Below are positions 9,386 through 18,563 of a stretch of 64,000 bases of DNA, piece after piece (the stretch's first letter is position 1; every line of letters starts with the position of its first letter). Origin of the DNA: Mucilaginibacter sp. L196. GTDB lineage: Bacteria > Bacteroidota > Bacteroidia > Sphingobacteriales > Sphingobacteriaceae. A model generated the notes under the pieces. The model was not told the origin of the DNA, did no database searches, and was given only the letters and a program-made list of their open reading frames with translations. The stretch lies in the NCBI RefSeq assembly GCF_009765905.1, contig NZ_LMUO01000011.1, forward strand, positions 341,187 to 405,186, in the 5' to 3' direction. The translations under genes and the position numbers were made by a program.

Positions 9386-9664
9386 ATGAAAAAGGGCTTA
9401 AAAATATTTTTGTTTGTTATTGCCTTCGGCTTTACCGCATTGAGCTATCAGCCGGTAAAAGCACAATGTGCCATATGTGCGGCCAACGTTGCCTCAAATG
9501 TTAAAGATGGCCGCAAAACAGCCGACGGATTGAATCACGGTATTATGTATTTATTGGGTGCTCCATACTTAGCTATTGCAGCGTTGGGCATCATCTGGTA
9601 CAAAAAATATCGACGCAAAAACGTTGACCTGAATATGCGCAGCGAAAAGTTGCATTTGAATTAA
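9386..9664 (+). CDS. Small Cys-containing membrane protein of unknown function
   Basis: A 92-residue protein with a cleavable-looking signal peptide (about 1-26), a Cys pair in QCAICAANV right after it, and one transmembrane helix (about 54-72) followed by a basic tail (WYKKYRRK). I do not know its function. Short proteins of this shape sit near oxidase genes in other Bacteroidota. A TAAATTTG motif matching the Bacteroidota -7 box is at 9374-9381, so close to the ATG (9386) that a transcript from it would be almost leaderless; I found no matching -33 TTG, so this promoter is doubtful. Confidence 0.75.
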   Translation: MKKGLKIFLFVIAFGFTALSYQPVKAQCAICAANVASNVKDGRKTADGLNHGIMYLLGAPYLAIAALGIIWYKKYRRKNVDLNMRSEKLHLN

Positions 9665-9696
9665 TAACACCCGGCTTTAAACCGTTACACGTAATT

Positions 9697-10098
9697 ATGG
9701 CCACCACACCCAAAGCATGGGCAATGCTGCATGCCAAATGCCCACGTTGCCGTCGGGGTAATATGTTTAATGGGGGAACTTACAGCTTTGGTAAGATAAA
9801 TCTGAATTGCCCGCATTGTAATTTATACTTCGAGATTGAACCGGGCTACTTTTATGCAGCCATGTATGTGAGTTATGCCATGAATGTTGCCGAATCGGTA
9901 GCGCTTGCATTAGCAACACGCGTTATCACCCAAAATACTACATCGCCCTGGTTATATTTAGGCGTTATATTTAGCGGATGCTTATTGCTTTCGCCGCTAA
10001 ATTTCCGATATTCAAGGGTGATTTTATTATATTGGTTATCACCCAAAATACATTACTATCCACATTTAGATACTGATGATAAACCCGCAAACCGTTGA
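9697..10098 (+). CDS. DUF983 family protein with zinc-ribbon
   Basis: A 133-residue protein with a treble-clef-like zinc ribbon at the N-terminus, KCPRCRRG and LNCPHC (two CxxC pairs about 22 residues apart), followed by two hydrophobic helices (about 55-75 and 86-104). This is the DUF983 layout; the function is unknown, though the genes are often near respiratory genes. The last 23 bases overlap the next gene. Confidence 0.85.
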   Translation: MATTPKAWAMLHAKCPRCRRGNMFNGGTYSFGKINLNCPHCNLYFEIEPGYFYAAMYVSYAMNVAESVALALATRVITQNTTSPWLYLGVIFSGCLLLSPLNFRYSRVILLYWLSPKIHYYPHLDTDDKPANR

Positions 10099-10738
10099 TT
10101 TTTTAAAAGAGCTTATTGATAACAATAACCGCGAATGGTTTCAAACCCGGAAAGCGGATTATGATAAGGCCCGCGAAAATGTAATTGATTTTACCGGCAA
10201 GCTTATCAAGCAAATACAAAAGATCGACCCTACGATTGATGAAAACCTTGATCCGAAGAAATGTGTAATGCGCATTTATCGCGATATCAGGTTCAGCAAA
10301 AATAAAGCACCGTATAAAAATAACTTTGGTATCAGCATCCCAACCACAGGCTCAAAGCTTGGCGGTGTTGAATATTATTTTCACCTGACGCCCGGTGCCT
10401 CTTTTATTGCCGGTGGCTACTGGATGCCGGAAGCAGAACATTTAAAGGCCATCAGGCAGGAGATAGACTACAATGCCCACGATTTGAAATCGATTATTGA
10501 TGATCCGGAATTTGTGAAGCTTTTTGGCAATTTCCGTGATCAGGATAGATTAAAGACCGTACCCAAAGGTTATGATGCCGATAATGAAAATATCGACTTG
10601 CTAAAACTAAAAAGTTTTATAGTTTCACATACAATAAAAGACAAAGATTTGTTTAAGGCGGATGCGGTGGATTATGTGGCGCAAGTTTGTACTAAACTAT
10701 ACCCCTTAACAGTTTTCTTAAGAAACGCTATTGCTTAA
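10076..10738 (+). CDS. DUF2461 family protein (TIGR02453)
   Basis: A 220-residue cytosolic protein that begins with the family pattern NPQTVDFLKELIDNNNREWFQ and has the conserved core RIYRDIRFSKNKAPYKNNFG. DUF2461 has no established activity. The start at 10076 overlaps the DUF983 gene by 23 bases; the start is supported because the family's conserved N-terminus begins right there. Confidence 0.88.
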   Translation: MINPQTVDFLKELIDNNNREWFQTRKADYDKARENVIDFTGKLIKQIQKIDPTIDENLDPKKCVMRIYRDIRFSKNKAPYKNNFGISIPTTGSKLGGVEYYFHLTPGASFIAGGYWMPEAEHLKAIRQEIDYNAHDLKSIIDDPEFVKLFGNFRDQDRLKTVPKGYDADNENIDLLKLKSFIVSHTIKDKDLFKADAVDYVAQVCTKLYPLTVFLRNAIA

Positions 10739-10756
10739 TTAAAAACTCACCATACA

Positions 10757-11605
10757 ATGAAAATACAACACTATTTTTTTGCCGCGATTTTGTGCACAAC
10801 CCTGCACTCCTGCGTGGTGTTATCCCCTAAAAAATATAAAGCGCTTGTTGCTGATCGTGATTCACTGCAAAACCGTACCGTTAATCTTGATGCTGAAGTA
10901 TCAAGTCTGCAAGGTGATACCGCCCGCCTGCATCACGAAATTGCCGACCTGAAAGGCCAGTTAGCAGCCATGAACGACAGATACAATACACTTAACGGTA
11001 ACTATAATACATTAAACGATAACTATAATGCTACTTCATCCAAGGTAACCAAGCTATCGGGTGATTTGCAGGCGCGTGAGGCCCGTTTAAAAGAGGTTGA
11101 AGATATTTTGCATAAACAGGATGCCGCTAGTCAGGCTTTGAAGAATAAGTTGCAGCAAGCGCTATTAGGCTTCCAGCAAAATGGTTTAACGGTTGATATC
11201 CGTAACGGTAAGGTATACGTATCGTTAACTGATAAATTGTTATTCCCTTCAGGCAGTATCACTATTGACGATAAAGGAAAACAGGCATTAAAGCAATTAG
11301 CTGCAGTATTGAATAAAGAACCGGATATTAATATCGCTGTAGAAGGCCATACTGACGACAAAAAGGTAATTAACCTTGGCCAGATAAAAGATAACTGGGA
11401 TTTGAGCGTATTGCGTGCAACATCGGTAACCCGTTACTTGAGCGAAACTGAAGGAGTTGATCCGCATAGGTTAACCGCTACCGGCAAAAGCCAGTACCAA
11501 CCTATCGACCCAAGCAATACACCTGAGGCTTTAGCTAAAAACAGGCGCATTGAGATAGTGCTTACGCCTAAGCTTGATGAGCTTTATAATTTAATTACTA
11601 AATAA
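10757..11605 (+). CDS. OmpA-like peptidoglycan-binding lipoprotein
   Basis: A 282-residue protein with a lipoprotein signal (lipobox LHSC, Cys at about 19), a long coiled coil (about 30-125) with a short internal repeat (YNTLNGN, YNTLNDN, YNATSSK) and a C-terminal OmpA domain (about 140-275). The peptidoglycan-binding core is seen as EGHTDD, LSVLRATSVTRYL and NRRIEIVL. It probably tethers the outer membrane to the cell wall. It is followed by a clear terminator. Confidence 0.9.
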   Translation: MKIQHYFFAAILCTTLHSCVVLSPKKYKALVADRDSLQNRTVNLDAEVSSLQGDTARLHHEIADLKGQLAAMNDRYNTLNGNYNTLNDNYNATSSKVTKLSGDLQAREARLKEVEDILHKQDAASQALKNKLQQALLGFQQNGLTVDIRNGKVYVSLTDKLLFPSGSITIDDKGKQALKQLAAVLNKEPDINIAVEGHTDDKKVINLGQIKDNWDLSVLRATSVTRYLSETEGVDPHRLTATGKSQYQPIDPSNTPEALAKNRRIEIVLTPKLDELYNLITK

Positions 11606-11607
11606 TT

Positions 11608-11639
11608 AAAAAAGCCTCCTGACATATAGGAGGTTTTTT
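11608..11639 (+). terminator. Intrinsic terminator after the OmpA-like gene
   Basis: Stem GCCTCCT/AGGAGGT with an upstream A-run and a downstream TTTTTT, 3 bases after the stop codon. The flanking A and T runs could allow function on both strands. Confidence 0.85.
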
Positions 11640-11668
11640 GTTATATATAGATAATGTTATTCATCACC

Positions 11669-11757
11669 TTGTCATTCTGAGCGGAGCGAAGAATCTATCC
11701 GATAGACATTTGCGCCATGTATAACGGATAGATTCTTCGCTCCGCTCAGAATGACAA
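11669..11757. repeat. Long perfect palindromic repeat (CATTCTGAG family)
   Basis: Two perfectly complementary 33-base arms (11669-11701 and 11725-11757) with a 23-base loop; the arm begins TTGTCATTCTGAGCGGAGCG. A diverged copy lies at 39098-39176. It has no coding content and looks like a dispersed palindromic element. Confidence 0.9.
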
Positions 11758-11779
11758 AAGGGAATATAAATTCATTACC

Positions 11780-12538
11780 ATGAAACAATATGCCATCATA
11801 TCAGACATTCACGGAAACGCATTAGCGCTTGCGGCCGTGCTCAAGGATATAAAAGCCAGGAATATTGAGACGATCATCAATTTGGGCGATTACTTCTTTG
11901 GTGCTTTAGAACCTGAAGCTACTGCCGATCTGCTCCGTGCTGCGCCGATGATTTGCATCAGCGGTAATACCGACAGGGAAATACTGGAGAGCTTTACCAA
12001 AAAATCAGAAAAAGCTGATATGGAAAGGGTAGTGGCTGATTTATCCGATTTGAGTATAAATTGGCTAAAAATGTTGCCGAATACTACCACGGTTGATGAC
12101 CTGATATTCGTTTGTCACGGTACACCCGAAAGCGACAATGAATACCTTTTAGAGAAAGTAACCCAGTACGGTGTATTTGTTTATAACGATGAAGAATTGA
12201 TCGCGAAAACAACACATATCAAAGAGCGTATAATCCTTTGTGGGCACTCGCATGTAAACCGCGTGGTCTATCTATCAAACAACAAAATAATCCTGAACCC
12301 TGGTAGTGTTGGCTTGCCTGCCTATTTGGGTAACGGTGAATACCGCTTCGCTATGGAATCCATGACACCGCATGCCAAGTATGCCATTATAACTGTTGAC
12401 GGTAATGCCATTAGCATTGAGCAAATTAATTGTGCTTATGATTGGGTTGCTGCATCACAACAAGCCAAGGCTCACGGTAATGCGAATGCTGCTAAGTTTT
12501 TATTATACGGCCGTATGCCAAAGGATCTGAGAGTTTAG
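11780..12538 (+). CDS. Metallophosphoesterase family protein
   Basis: A 252-residue calcineurin-like phosphoesterase. The metal-binding motifs appear in order: SDIHGN (D-x-H), LGDYFFG (GD), SGNTDRE (GNxD), VCHGTP (H) and CGHSHVNR (GHxH). It has no signal peptide and should act in the cytoplasm on a phosphoester or nucleotide; the substrate is not clear from sequence. It stands alone between a palindromic repeat and a convergent gene. Confidence 0.88.
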   Translation: MKQYAIISDIHGNALALAAVLKDIKARNIETIINLGDYFFGALEPEATADLLRAAPMICISGNTDREILESFTKKSEKADMERVVADLSDLSINWLKMLPNTTTVDDLIFVCHGTPESDNEYLLEKVTQYGVFVYNDEELIAKTTHIKERIILCGHSHVNRVVYLSNNKIILNPGSVGLPAYLGNGEYRFAMESMTPHAKYAIITVDGNAISIEQINCAYDWVAASQQAKAHGNANAAKFLLYGRMPKDLRV

Positions 12539-12605
12539 TTGAAGGTTAAAAGTGTAAAGTCAACCGATTAAAACTTTGAACATTCTACTTTAAACTTTTC
12601 ACTCC
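12539..12605. repeat. Inverted word repeat between convergent genes
   Basis: The arms GTTAAAAGTGTAAAGT and ACTTTAAACTTTTCAC are near-complementary and fill the gap between two convergent genes. The hairpin may serve as a terminator for both. Confidence 0.6.
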
Positions 12606-12607
12606 AA

Positions 12608-12910
12608 TTAATCAATAGTTTCCATCAGCGTAGTGTAAAGCACAAATTTACCTTCATAACGCTGGTTGTGGATGATGTGCAAGCCTTGTAAATGCTGTTC
12701 GTAAAATTGCGCGAATTTTTCTTCGGTATCGGTATTGTATTGTATGCAGGCTGTTACCCCTTCGTTTGGGGAGTCGATCACATTTAATATGCGGTAGCTT
12801 TCAAAATAGCCGGTAGCCATTACAGCCGGGATATGTACTTCTTTCATCCAGCTTAACCATTCCGGGTAAGCGCCTTCTTCAACAATAAGTGTTTCGTTGT
12901 ATACGATCAT
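12608..12910 (-). CDS. DUF4286 family protein
   Basis: A 100-residue cytosolic protein that starts MIVYNETLIVEE and has VHIPAVMATGYF, the pattern of DUF4286, a small Bacteroidota family of unknown role with a ferredoxin-like or antibiotic-monooxygenase-like size. No catalytic residues can be named. Confidence 0.8.
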   Translation of the reverse strand: MIVYNETLIVEEGAYPEWLSWMKEVHIPAVMATGYFESYRILNVIDSPNEGVTACIQYNTDTEEKFAQFYEQHLQGLHIIHNQRYEGKFVLYTTLMETID

Positions 12911-12932
12911 GATGCAAAAGTACTAAAACTAT

Positions 12933-13025
12933 CGTCATTGGGAGGAGTGTAACGACGTGGCAATCCCAAACTTTACAAGGCCAATATACAAGTCGGGGAT
13001 TGCCGCGCTATCGCTCGCAATGACG
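12933..13025. repeat. Palindromic repeat (CATTGCGAG family, diverged copy)
   Basis: The left arm starts CGTCATTGGGAGGAG and the right arm ends CGCTCGCAATGACG, enclosing GGCAATCCC and GGGGATTGCC. It matches the element at 26164-26246 in arms and layout but with more mismatches on the left arm. Confidence 0.75.
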
Positions 13026-13052
13026 TTATAAAGAAAGGATGTCATGCTGTGG

Positions 13053-14861
13053 TTAACTCGTCGGCGAGTCCCCCCTTATCACCCTAAATCTTTTCCTTGC
13101 ATCATTTATCCATAAACTGCCAGGATAATCGGTTATGATTTTCTGATAATAGATTTTAGCCTGCGCTTTATCATTTAATTGGTTATCATAAATATCGCCT
13201 AGCATAAACACGGCATCATCTGCCCAAAGATTAGTTGGGCTATCTTCGTAAATTTTCTTTAATAAAGGTATCGCATCGGTATAATCCTTTTGCTGGATCA
13301 GGATTCGGGCTTTCGCCATCAAAATATCGTTACTCAAAGCGTTGCCGGGGTACTTTTTATCAATGCTATCTAAAGTTTTTACTGCTTGCTCCGGTTCTTC
13401 TGCAAAAATCAGCAGATCTGCACGGGCATAAATCTTTAACGCATTGCCGCTGCTATCCGCAGTTAAATTATCACCGATTAATAACGACAAGTTCAACGCG
13501 TCGTTTGCTATTAATTGCGAAGTAGCTGCTTTGAGTACATCCAATTGTCTTTTCGCCCAGTAAAAGTCGCCGGTATAGTAGGCCAGCCTGGCATTACGGA
13601 ATTTCGCATCCTGCCCGATGTCGGTGTTCGGGAAATCCTTTTCAACCTGGCTGTATAACAAGGTAGCATCCCATTGTCTGCCGGTAATTAAATAAACATC
13701 GCCCAAATCAATTTTGCATTGCGCTAATAGTTCCGGTTGTACACCGGGAATGGTAATCACATGTTCGAGAGACTGCTCGGCTTCATCAAATTTGTGCAGT
13801 TTGAAAGCCTGTAGTTTTGCCAACTGTTCTACTGCGAATGCTGTATTGGTAACATCGCCAAATTCAGCTAACAGATCTTTGTAGTTCTTTTCCAGTTCAA
13901 TCAGATCGGCTTGGGTATACTTACCTGCCGTAATTTTAATGTTTTTTGTGTTGATGAGTTCTATTTTAGCCGGGATATAGTATGGCGCATCTTTACCCTT
14001 ATCAATTAAATACTGGTAGCCACGTATGGCGGCATCATAAGCGTTATTAGCTGTTAGGGTGTGGCATAGCGCGTAAATATTACTGCCATCATCATTACTG
14101 CGCCTGTTTAATGCCAGTGATTGGTTCAGTGCCTGGTCAAAATCTTTTTGTTGCAGATATTGCCATATCAACAGCTCAATATATATGGTTTGTTCGGGCT
14201 CTTTTTGTATCTTTTTTAATAAGGCTGTTTTTAGCAGATCGTAACCATCATTATCCTCAAACATGTTTGATAAGGTGTTCTCAGCTTGAGCCAGGTAACC
14301 TGGGTTTGCGGGTAAGAACTTCAGGTACTCATTTATGATCGAAGTTTTATCACCTTTATATTTGTAAAGCATGATGAGCTCAAACGAAAAATCTTTGTCG
14401 CTATTCAAAGTTTTGCGCCCTTCTTCAAGCGTTTTAATGGCATAATCAATATTGGCATTTTGATAGAATTGCCCGGCCAAGGCACTAATGGCGTTTTGAT
14501 CTGCAGGGAGCTTCTTTAGCAAGTCATTATACAAGGCGTCGGCTTTATCATTATTGCCGGTTTGCGTATAAATGTTACCGAGGTTGATGAGGTAAGTATT
14601 ATCGCCAGGATATTTACGCATCATTTTTTTAGTGAGACTTTCGGCGTCATCAAACTTTTTAAGCGCTAGCAGGCATTTAATATAATATGGATAATAAGCT
14701 TCGTTGTTAGTTTTAAATAAGTTTTGATAAATATCTAGCGCCTTTAACTGTTCGCCGTTAGCAAAGTACTGGTTAGCTAGTGGTAAATCATCGGTCTGTG
14801 CATAAGCTTTTGAGTATGAGCCGATAAAAACAATAAGAATAATCGCGAAAAACCACTTCAT
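13053..14861 (-). CDS. Secreted tetratricopeptide repeat protein
   Basis: A 602-residue protein with a signal peptide (about 1-21, cut after SKAYAQ) and helical repeats along its whole length, for example PYYIKCLLALKKFDDAESL, NLGNIYTQTGNNDKADALY and DAVFMLGDIYDNQLNDKAQA. These are TPR-type modules for protein contacts. It probably acts in the periplasm or at the outer membrane, but its partner is unknown. It is divergent from the S9-like lipoprotein gene with 142 bases between. Confidence 0.85.
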   Translation of the reverse strand: MKWFFAIILIVFIGSYSKAYAQTDDLPLANQYFANGEQLKALDIYQNLFKTNNEAYYPYYIKCLLALKKFDDAESLTKKMMRKYPGDNTYLINLGNIYTQTGNNDKADALYNDLLKKLPADQNAISALAGQFYQNANIDYAIKTLEEGRKTLNSDKDFSFELIMLYKYKGDKTSIINEYLKFLPANPGYLAQAENTLSNMFEDNDGYDLLKTALLKKIQKEPEQTIYIELLIWQYLQQKDFDQALNQSLALNRRSNDDGSNIYALCHTLTANNAYDAAIRGYQYLIDKGKDAPYYIPAKIELINTKNIKITAGKYTQADLIELEKNYKDLLAEFGDVTNTAFAVEQLAKLQAFKLHKFDEAEQSLEHVITIPGVQPELLAQCKIDLGDVYLITGRQWDATLLYSQVEKDFPNTDIGQDAKFRNARLAYYTGDFYWAKRQLDVLKAATSQLIANDALNLSLLIGDNLTADSSGNALKIYARADLLIFAEEPEQAVKTLDSIDKKYPGNALSNDILMAKARILIQQKDYTDAIPLLKKIYEDSPTNLWADDAVFMLGDIYDNQLNDKAQAKIYYQKIITDYPGSLWINDARKRFRVIRGDSPTS

Positions 14862-15003
14862 CTATCCAAAAATAGCTAATTTAAACCAATCCAATTTCAA
14901 GTATTATTTAATATTTAACATAAGTTTACGGGTAAAATTATAGTGACATTAATTATTACCTAAACTAAATTGCATAATTTGAGCGTCTATACTTTTATTT
15001 AAG

Positions 15004-16902
15004 ATGTTAAGAAGGGTTTGTTTCTGTTTATTTATGGTGATGGCAATGGCGTTCAGTTCCTGTATGCGGAATGGTGCTGTGCAAATACCTATAAATGAAT
15101 TTTTCAGGACACCTCAAAAAAGCGGTTTCAAAATATCTCCCGATGGTAAATACATATCTTATTTAAAGCCTTATAAAGGTCGTTTAAACCTGTTTGTACA
15201 ATCATTAGCCGATGGTGAAGAGCGTATGGCCACATCTTTTACTGATTATTCGCTGCGTGATTATTATTGGACATATAACGATCAGTTGGTTTTTAACCAG
15301 GATATCATAGCAACTGATCAGCTGAAAATATTCGCGTTGGATATAGCTACCATGAAACTCCATTTGTTAATGACAGGGAATAAGGTACGCATGCGGGTGA
15401 TTAGCCGGATAAAGGAAGATCCGAATATCATCAACGTGGCGATGAATAAAGATGACCCAACCCGTACGGATGTATACAGGCTTAATATTAAAACAGGCGA
15501 AATAAAGTTATACCTGGTTAATCCGGGCAATTTTACCGAATGGTTCCCGGACCCGGATGGTAAAATAAGGCTTGTTAAGGCATCTGATGGTGTAAATGAA
15601 ACAATATTGTACCGTAATGATGATAATAGTCAGTTTAAGCAAATCATCACTAATAACTTTAAAACACGTGTTGAACCAATTGCCTTTACCGGTATAAAAA
15701 ATGATTTTTACGCCCTATCAAATGTTAATCGGGACAAAACGGCATTAGTTGAAATTGACGCGGAAACAGGCAAAGAAGTAAAAGAAATTTATGCCAATAA
15801 CAACGCCGATATTATGAGCGTTGAATATTCAAAAAATAGGCATAAAGTTGAATATGCTTCATGGGAAGAGGCTTATCCTCAAAAACATTTTCTGGATACT
15901 TGCATGGCAAGTATTTATAAAAACTTTGAGAATCAGCTTAAAGGATACGAGATCAGAATTGTTGATAGGGATAGCGCCGAAAATAAATTCATCATTAATA
16001 GTTATACTGACCGTGATCCGGGCTCATTTTATTTGTTTGAACGAAAAAAATGTAAGCTAACTAAACTTGGAGATATTAATTCGTGCATTAAACCCGATGA
16101 GTTATGTGCCATGAAGCCCATATCCTACAAAGCAAGCGATGGTACGCTGATTAACGGCTATTTGACCTATCCGCAAGGAAAAGATTCAACAAACTTACCA
16201 ATTGTGGTTATGCCACATGATTGGCCTTACGGACCGATGAGTCGCAACTCCTGGGGATATAATCCCGAAGTTCAGTTTTTGGCGAACAGGGGCTATGCGG
16301 TTTTCCAGGTTAACTATCGTGGTTCCACAGGTTATGGCAAGGCTTTCCATAGCGCTGGTTTTAAGCAGGTTGGTGGTAAAATACAGCAGGACATAACGGA
16401 TGGTGTAAACTGGCTAATTGCTAATAAAACGGCTAACCCTAAAAAGATAGCCATTTTTGGTGGGGGTTTTGGTGGTTTCTCGGCTTTGTATGGCGTGTCT
16501 TTTCATCCGGGCTTGTATAACTGCGCTATTGTACAAAATGGTGTCATCAATTTTTTTACTTATATAAAGGATGTGCCGCCTTTTTTCAAACCATCGTTGC
16601 AAATGATATATGAGATGATTGGTAACCCCGAAACTGATGCTGACCAATTAAGAGCTATTTCGCCGGTTTTTCATGCTGATAAGATCAAAGCGCCATTACT
16701 CATTTTTCAAGGAGCTAAAGACCCTAAGGCCAACATAAGCGAATTAAATCAGTTTGTAATTGAACTGCACAAACAAAACGTACCTGTATCCTATTTTTTA
16801 AAGGAAAATGAACGTGCATTTTTCAGAAGTGAGCATAACAGGATGCAAATGTATACCGAAATTGAAAAGTTTTTAGATACTAACATGCGGGTTAAACGAT
16901 AA
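15004..16902 (+). CDS. S9-type peptidase-fold lipoprotein, catalytic Ser and His replaced
   Basis: A 632-residue lipoprotein (lipobox FSSC) with an N-terminal beta-propeller-like half (SPDGKYISYL) and a C-terminal alpha/beta-hydrolase of the prolyl oligopeptidase S9 family (oxyanion region VVMPHDWPYGP; NYRGSTGYGKAF). The nucleophile motif, normally GGSYGG, reads GGGFGG, so Ser is replaced by Gly488. The Asp is kept in GAKDP (D573). The His motif, normally DEGHGF, reads ENERAF, so His is replaced by Arg604. I infer that it is not a peptidase but a binding protein. It lies 11 bases upstream of a histidine kinase and response regulator, which suggests a sensory role. Confidence 0.85.
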   Translation: MLRRVCFCLFMVMAMAFSSCMRNGAVQIPINEFFRTPQKSGFKISPDGKYISYLKPYKGRLNLFVQSLADGEERMATSFTDYSLRDYYWTYNDQLVFNQDIIATDQLKIFALDIATMKLHLLMTGNKVRMRVISRIKEDPNIINVAMNKDDPTRTDVYRLNIKTGEIKLYLVNPGNFTEWFPDPDGKIRLVKASDGVNETILYRNDDNSQFKQIITNNFKTRVEPIAFTGIKNDFYALSNVNRDKTALVEIDAETGKEVKEIYANNNADIMSVEYSKNRHKVEYASWEEAYPQKHFLDTCMASIYKNFENQLKGYEIRIVDRDSAENKFIINSYTDRDPGSFYLFERKKCKLTKLGDINSCIKPDELCAMKPISYKASDGTLINGYLTYPQGKDSTNLPIVVMPHDWPYGPMSRNSWGYNPEVQFLANRGYAVFQVNYRGSTGYGKAFHSAGFKQVGGKIQQDITDGVNWLIANKTANPKKIAIFGGGFGGFSALYGVSFHPGLYNCAIVQNGVINFFTYIKDVPPFFKPSLQMIYEMIGNPETDADQLRAISPVFHADKIKAPLLIFQGAKDPKANISELNQFVIELHKQNVPVSYFLKENERAFFRSEHNRMQMYTEIEKFLDTNMRVKR

Positions 16903-16913
16903 TCCATTTGTTA

Positions 16914-18560
16914 ATGAAGCCACACAGCAATATTTACCGGAAGAATTTTTCATTGATCATTATCTTTATGGTACTGATTTCGATATCGTTTGTGATAGCG
17001 CTTATTGTGGCTTACAACTTAACTTCGACCTATGTGCAGGATGAGTTCGCCTCAAAAAAAATTGATGTATCAGAAGAAACCATCAAGCCCTATAATGATT
17101 TCTTTCTGAATAAAATACCTGAGATAACGTCCTACCAAGGTTATTTGACCTTTAATTCAGCATCCGATTATTCTAAATCTGTTTTTAATGATTACCCCTT
17201 TGTGAGGCATATCATTTTTTACGAACTGGCTATAGGCAGTGGAGTAAAATCAAGTAAACAAGAACATAGATTGTCGATAGATATTGAGTCCGCATATCAA
17301 TTTAAAAGGCACAAAAATATAATCAACAGCGCTCCCGAAAAAAGACTTACCGCTGAAGCGGATTTTAGGAATATGGCCGACAAGCTAAATGATTTTATAG
17401 CCTATTCTGATACATCGCGCGAAGCTACACAGGATGAGATCTTCAAGACATTTTATGACGTTAAACCCGAAAAAATAAGCTACCTGAATATATTAAGGCG
17501 CGAGGATGTAAAAATATATCGTGGTTTACAGGATCATGTACAACCGGGCGTCATTTATCGCCAAAATATGATGACTTTTTTGCTTGATCCATATCACTTA
17601 AAAGTTAATAACATCCATAAGGAGCTTTATGAAAGTGTAACTATTAGGCCGGTGGTATATTATCCGCTGGAGAACGATGCCAGTAATAATATGATAACGG
17701 AAGTAGCCTTGCCGGGAGCTTTTTCTGATTATAAGTTATTTTTTAAATCGACCAAAGGTTATTTGATTGATGAAACTAACCGCAGGTTTATGCCTATTGG
17801 CGGTATTGTAGTGTTGATTTATATGTTTTTGATTTTAATAGGTTACCTTATATATCGTAATCTTAAAGTAAACATGCAGATGTTTAAGCTACAGTATGAT
17901 TTTATAAACAATTTCACCCACGAGTTTAAAACGCCGGTTAGCGTAATTAAAATAGCAGGATCAAATTTGCGCGGCGAGGGTGGCTTATCTGAACGGCAGC
18001 TGAAACATTATGGTAAAATTTTAGATGAAGAAGCAGATAAGCTAAACGATTTGATGAATAAGTTGTTATCATTCACGCAGCTCGAAAATAAATCCATCAA
18101 CATAAAAATTGAGGAGATTGTATTGAACGATTTTGTTGACAAGTATATAGCCAGCTTCAGGATTAAATATGCTGATTTTAAGTTGAGTTGCAAAATTAAG
18201 GATGTGAACATAATACATACTGACCCTGTATTGTTGGGTAGTTTATTCCAGAATTTAATGGAAAATGCTTACAAATATTCGCATCCGGAGAAAAGGGAAT
18301 TGCACATAAATATTAGCCGGGATAAGCGAAACGTTATTTTTTCGTTTAAGGACAGAGGAATTGGCATCCCGAAGAGTGAACTGACCAATGTTTTTAATAA
18401 ATTTTACCGAATAGAAAATAAATATAATCAAAATGGCAGCGTTGGGCTTGGGCTGGCATTTTGTAAAGAATTAGTTAATTTTATGCACGGGGAGATAATA
18501 GTGAACAGCCAGGTTGACCAAGGATCTGAGTTTGTTGTTACGCTTCCGTATGATAATTAG
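16914..18560 (+). CDS. Two-component sensor histidine kinase
   Basis: Start at ATG 16914 (MKPHSN); an in-frame TTG six bases upstream is less likely. The protein has 548 residues: a transmembrane helix (about 14-36), a periplasmic domain of about 255 residues without a recognisable fold, a second helix (about 293-315), then HisKA with THEFKTP (phospho-acceptor His near 336) and an ATPase domain with NLMENAYKY (N box), DRGIGIP (G1) and GSVGLGLAF (G2). It is coupled to the response regulator 3 bases downstream and to the S9-like lipoprotein upstream, so the three are likely one signalling unit. Confidence 0.93.
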   Translation: MKPHSNIYRKNFSLIIIFMVLISISFVIALIVAYNLTSTYVQDEFASKKIDVSEETIKPYNDFFLNKIPEITSYQGYLTFNSASDYSKSVFNDYPFVRHIIFYELAIGSGVKSSKQEHRLSIDIESAYQFKRHKNIINSAPEKRLTAEADFRNMADKLNDFIAYSDTSREATQDEIFKTFYDVKPEKISYLNILRREDVKIYRGLQDHVQPGVIYRQNMMTFLLDPYHLKVNNIHKELYESVTIRPVVYYPLENDASNNMITEVALPGAFSDYKLFFKSTKGYLIDETNRRFMPIGGIVVLIYMFLILIGYLIYRNLKVNMQMFKLQYDFINNFTHEFKTPVSVIKIAGSNLRGEGGLSERQLKHYGKILDEEADKLNDLMNKLLSFTQLENKSINIKIEEIVLNDFVDKYIASFRIKYADFKLSCKIKDVNIIHTDPVLLGSLFQNLMENAYKYSHPEKRELHINISRDKRNVIFSFKDRGIGIPKSELTNVFNKFYRIENKYNQNGSVGLGLAFCKELVNFMHGEIIVNSQVDQGSEFVVTLPYDN

Positions 18561-18563
18561 AAA

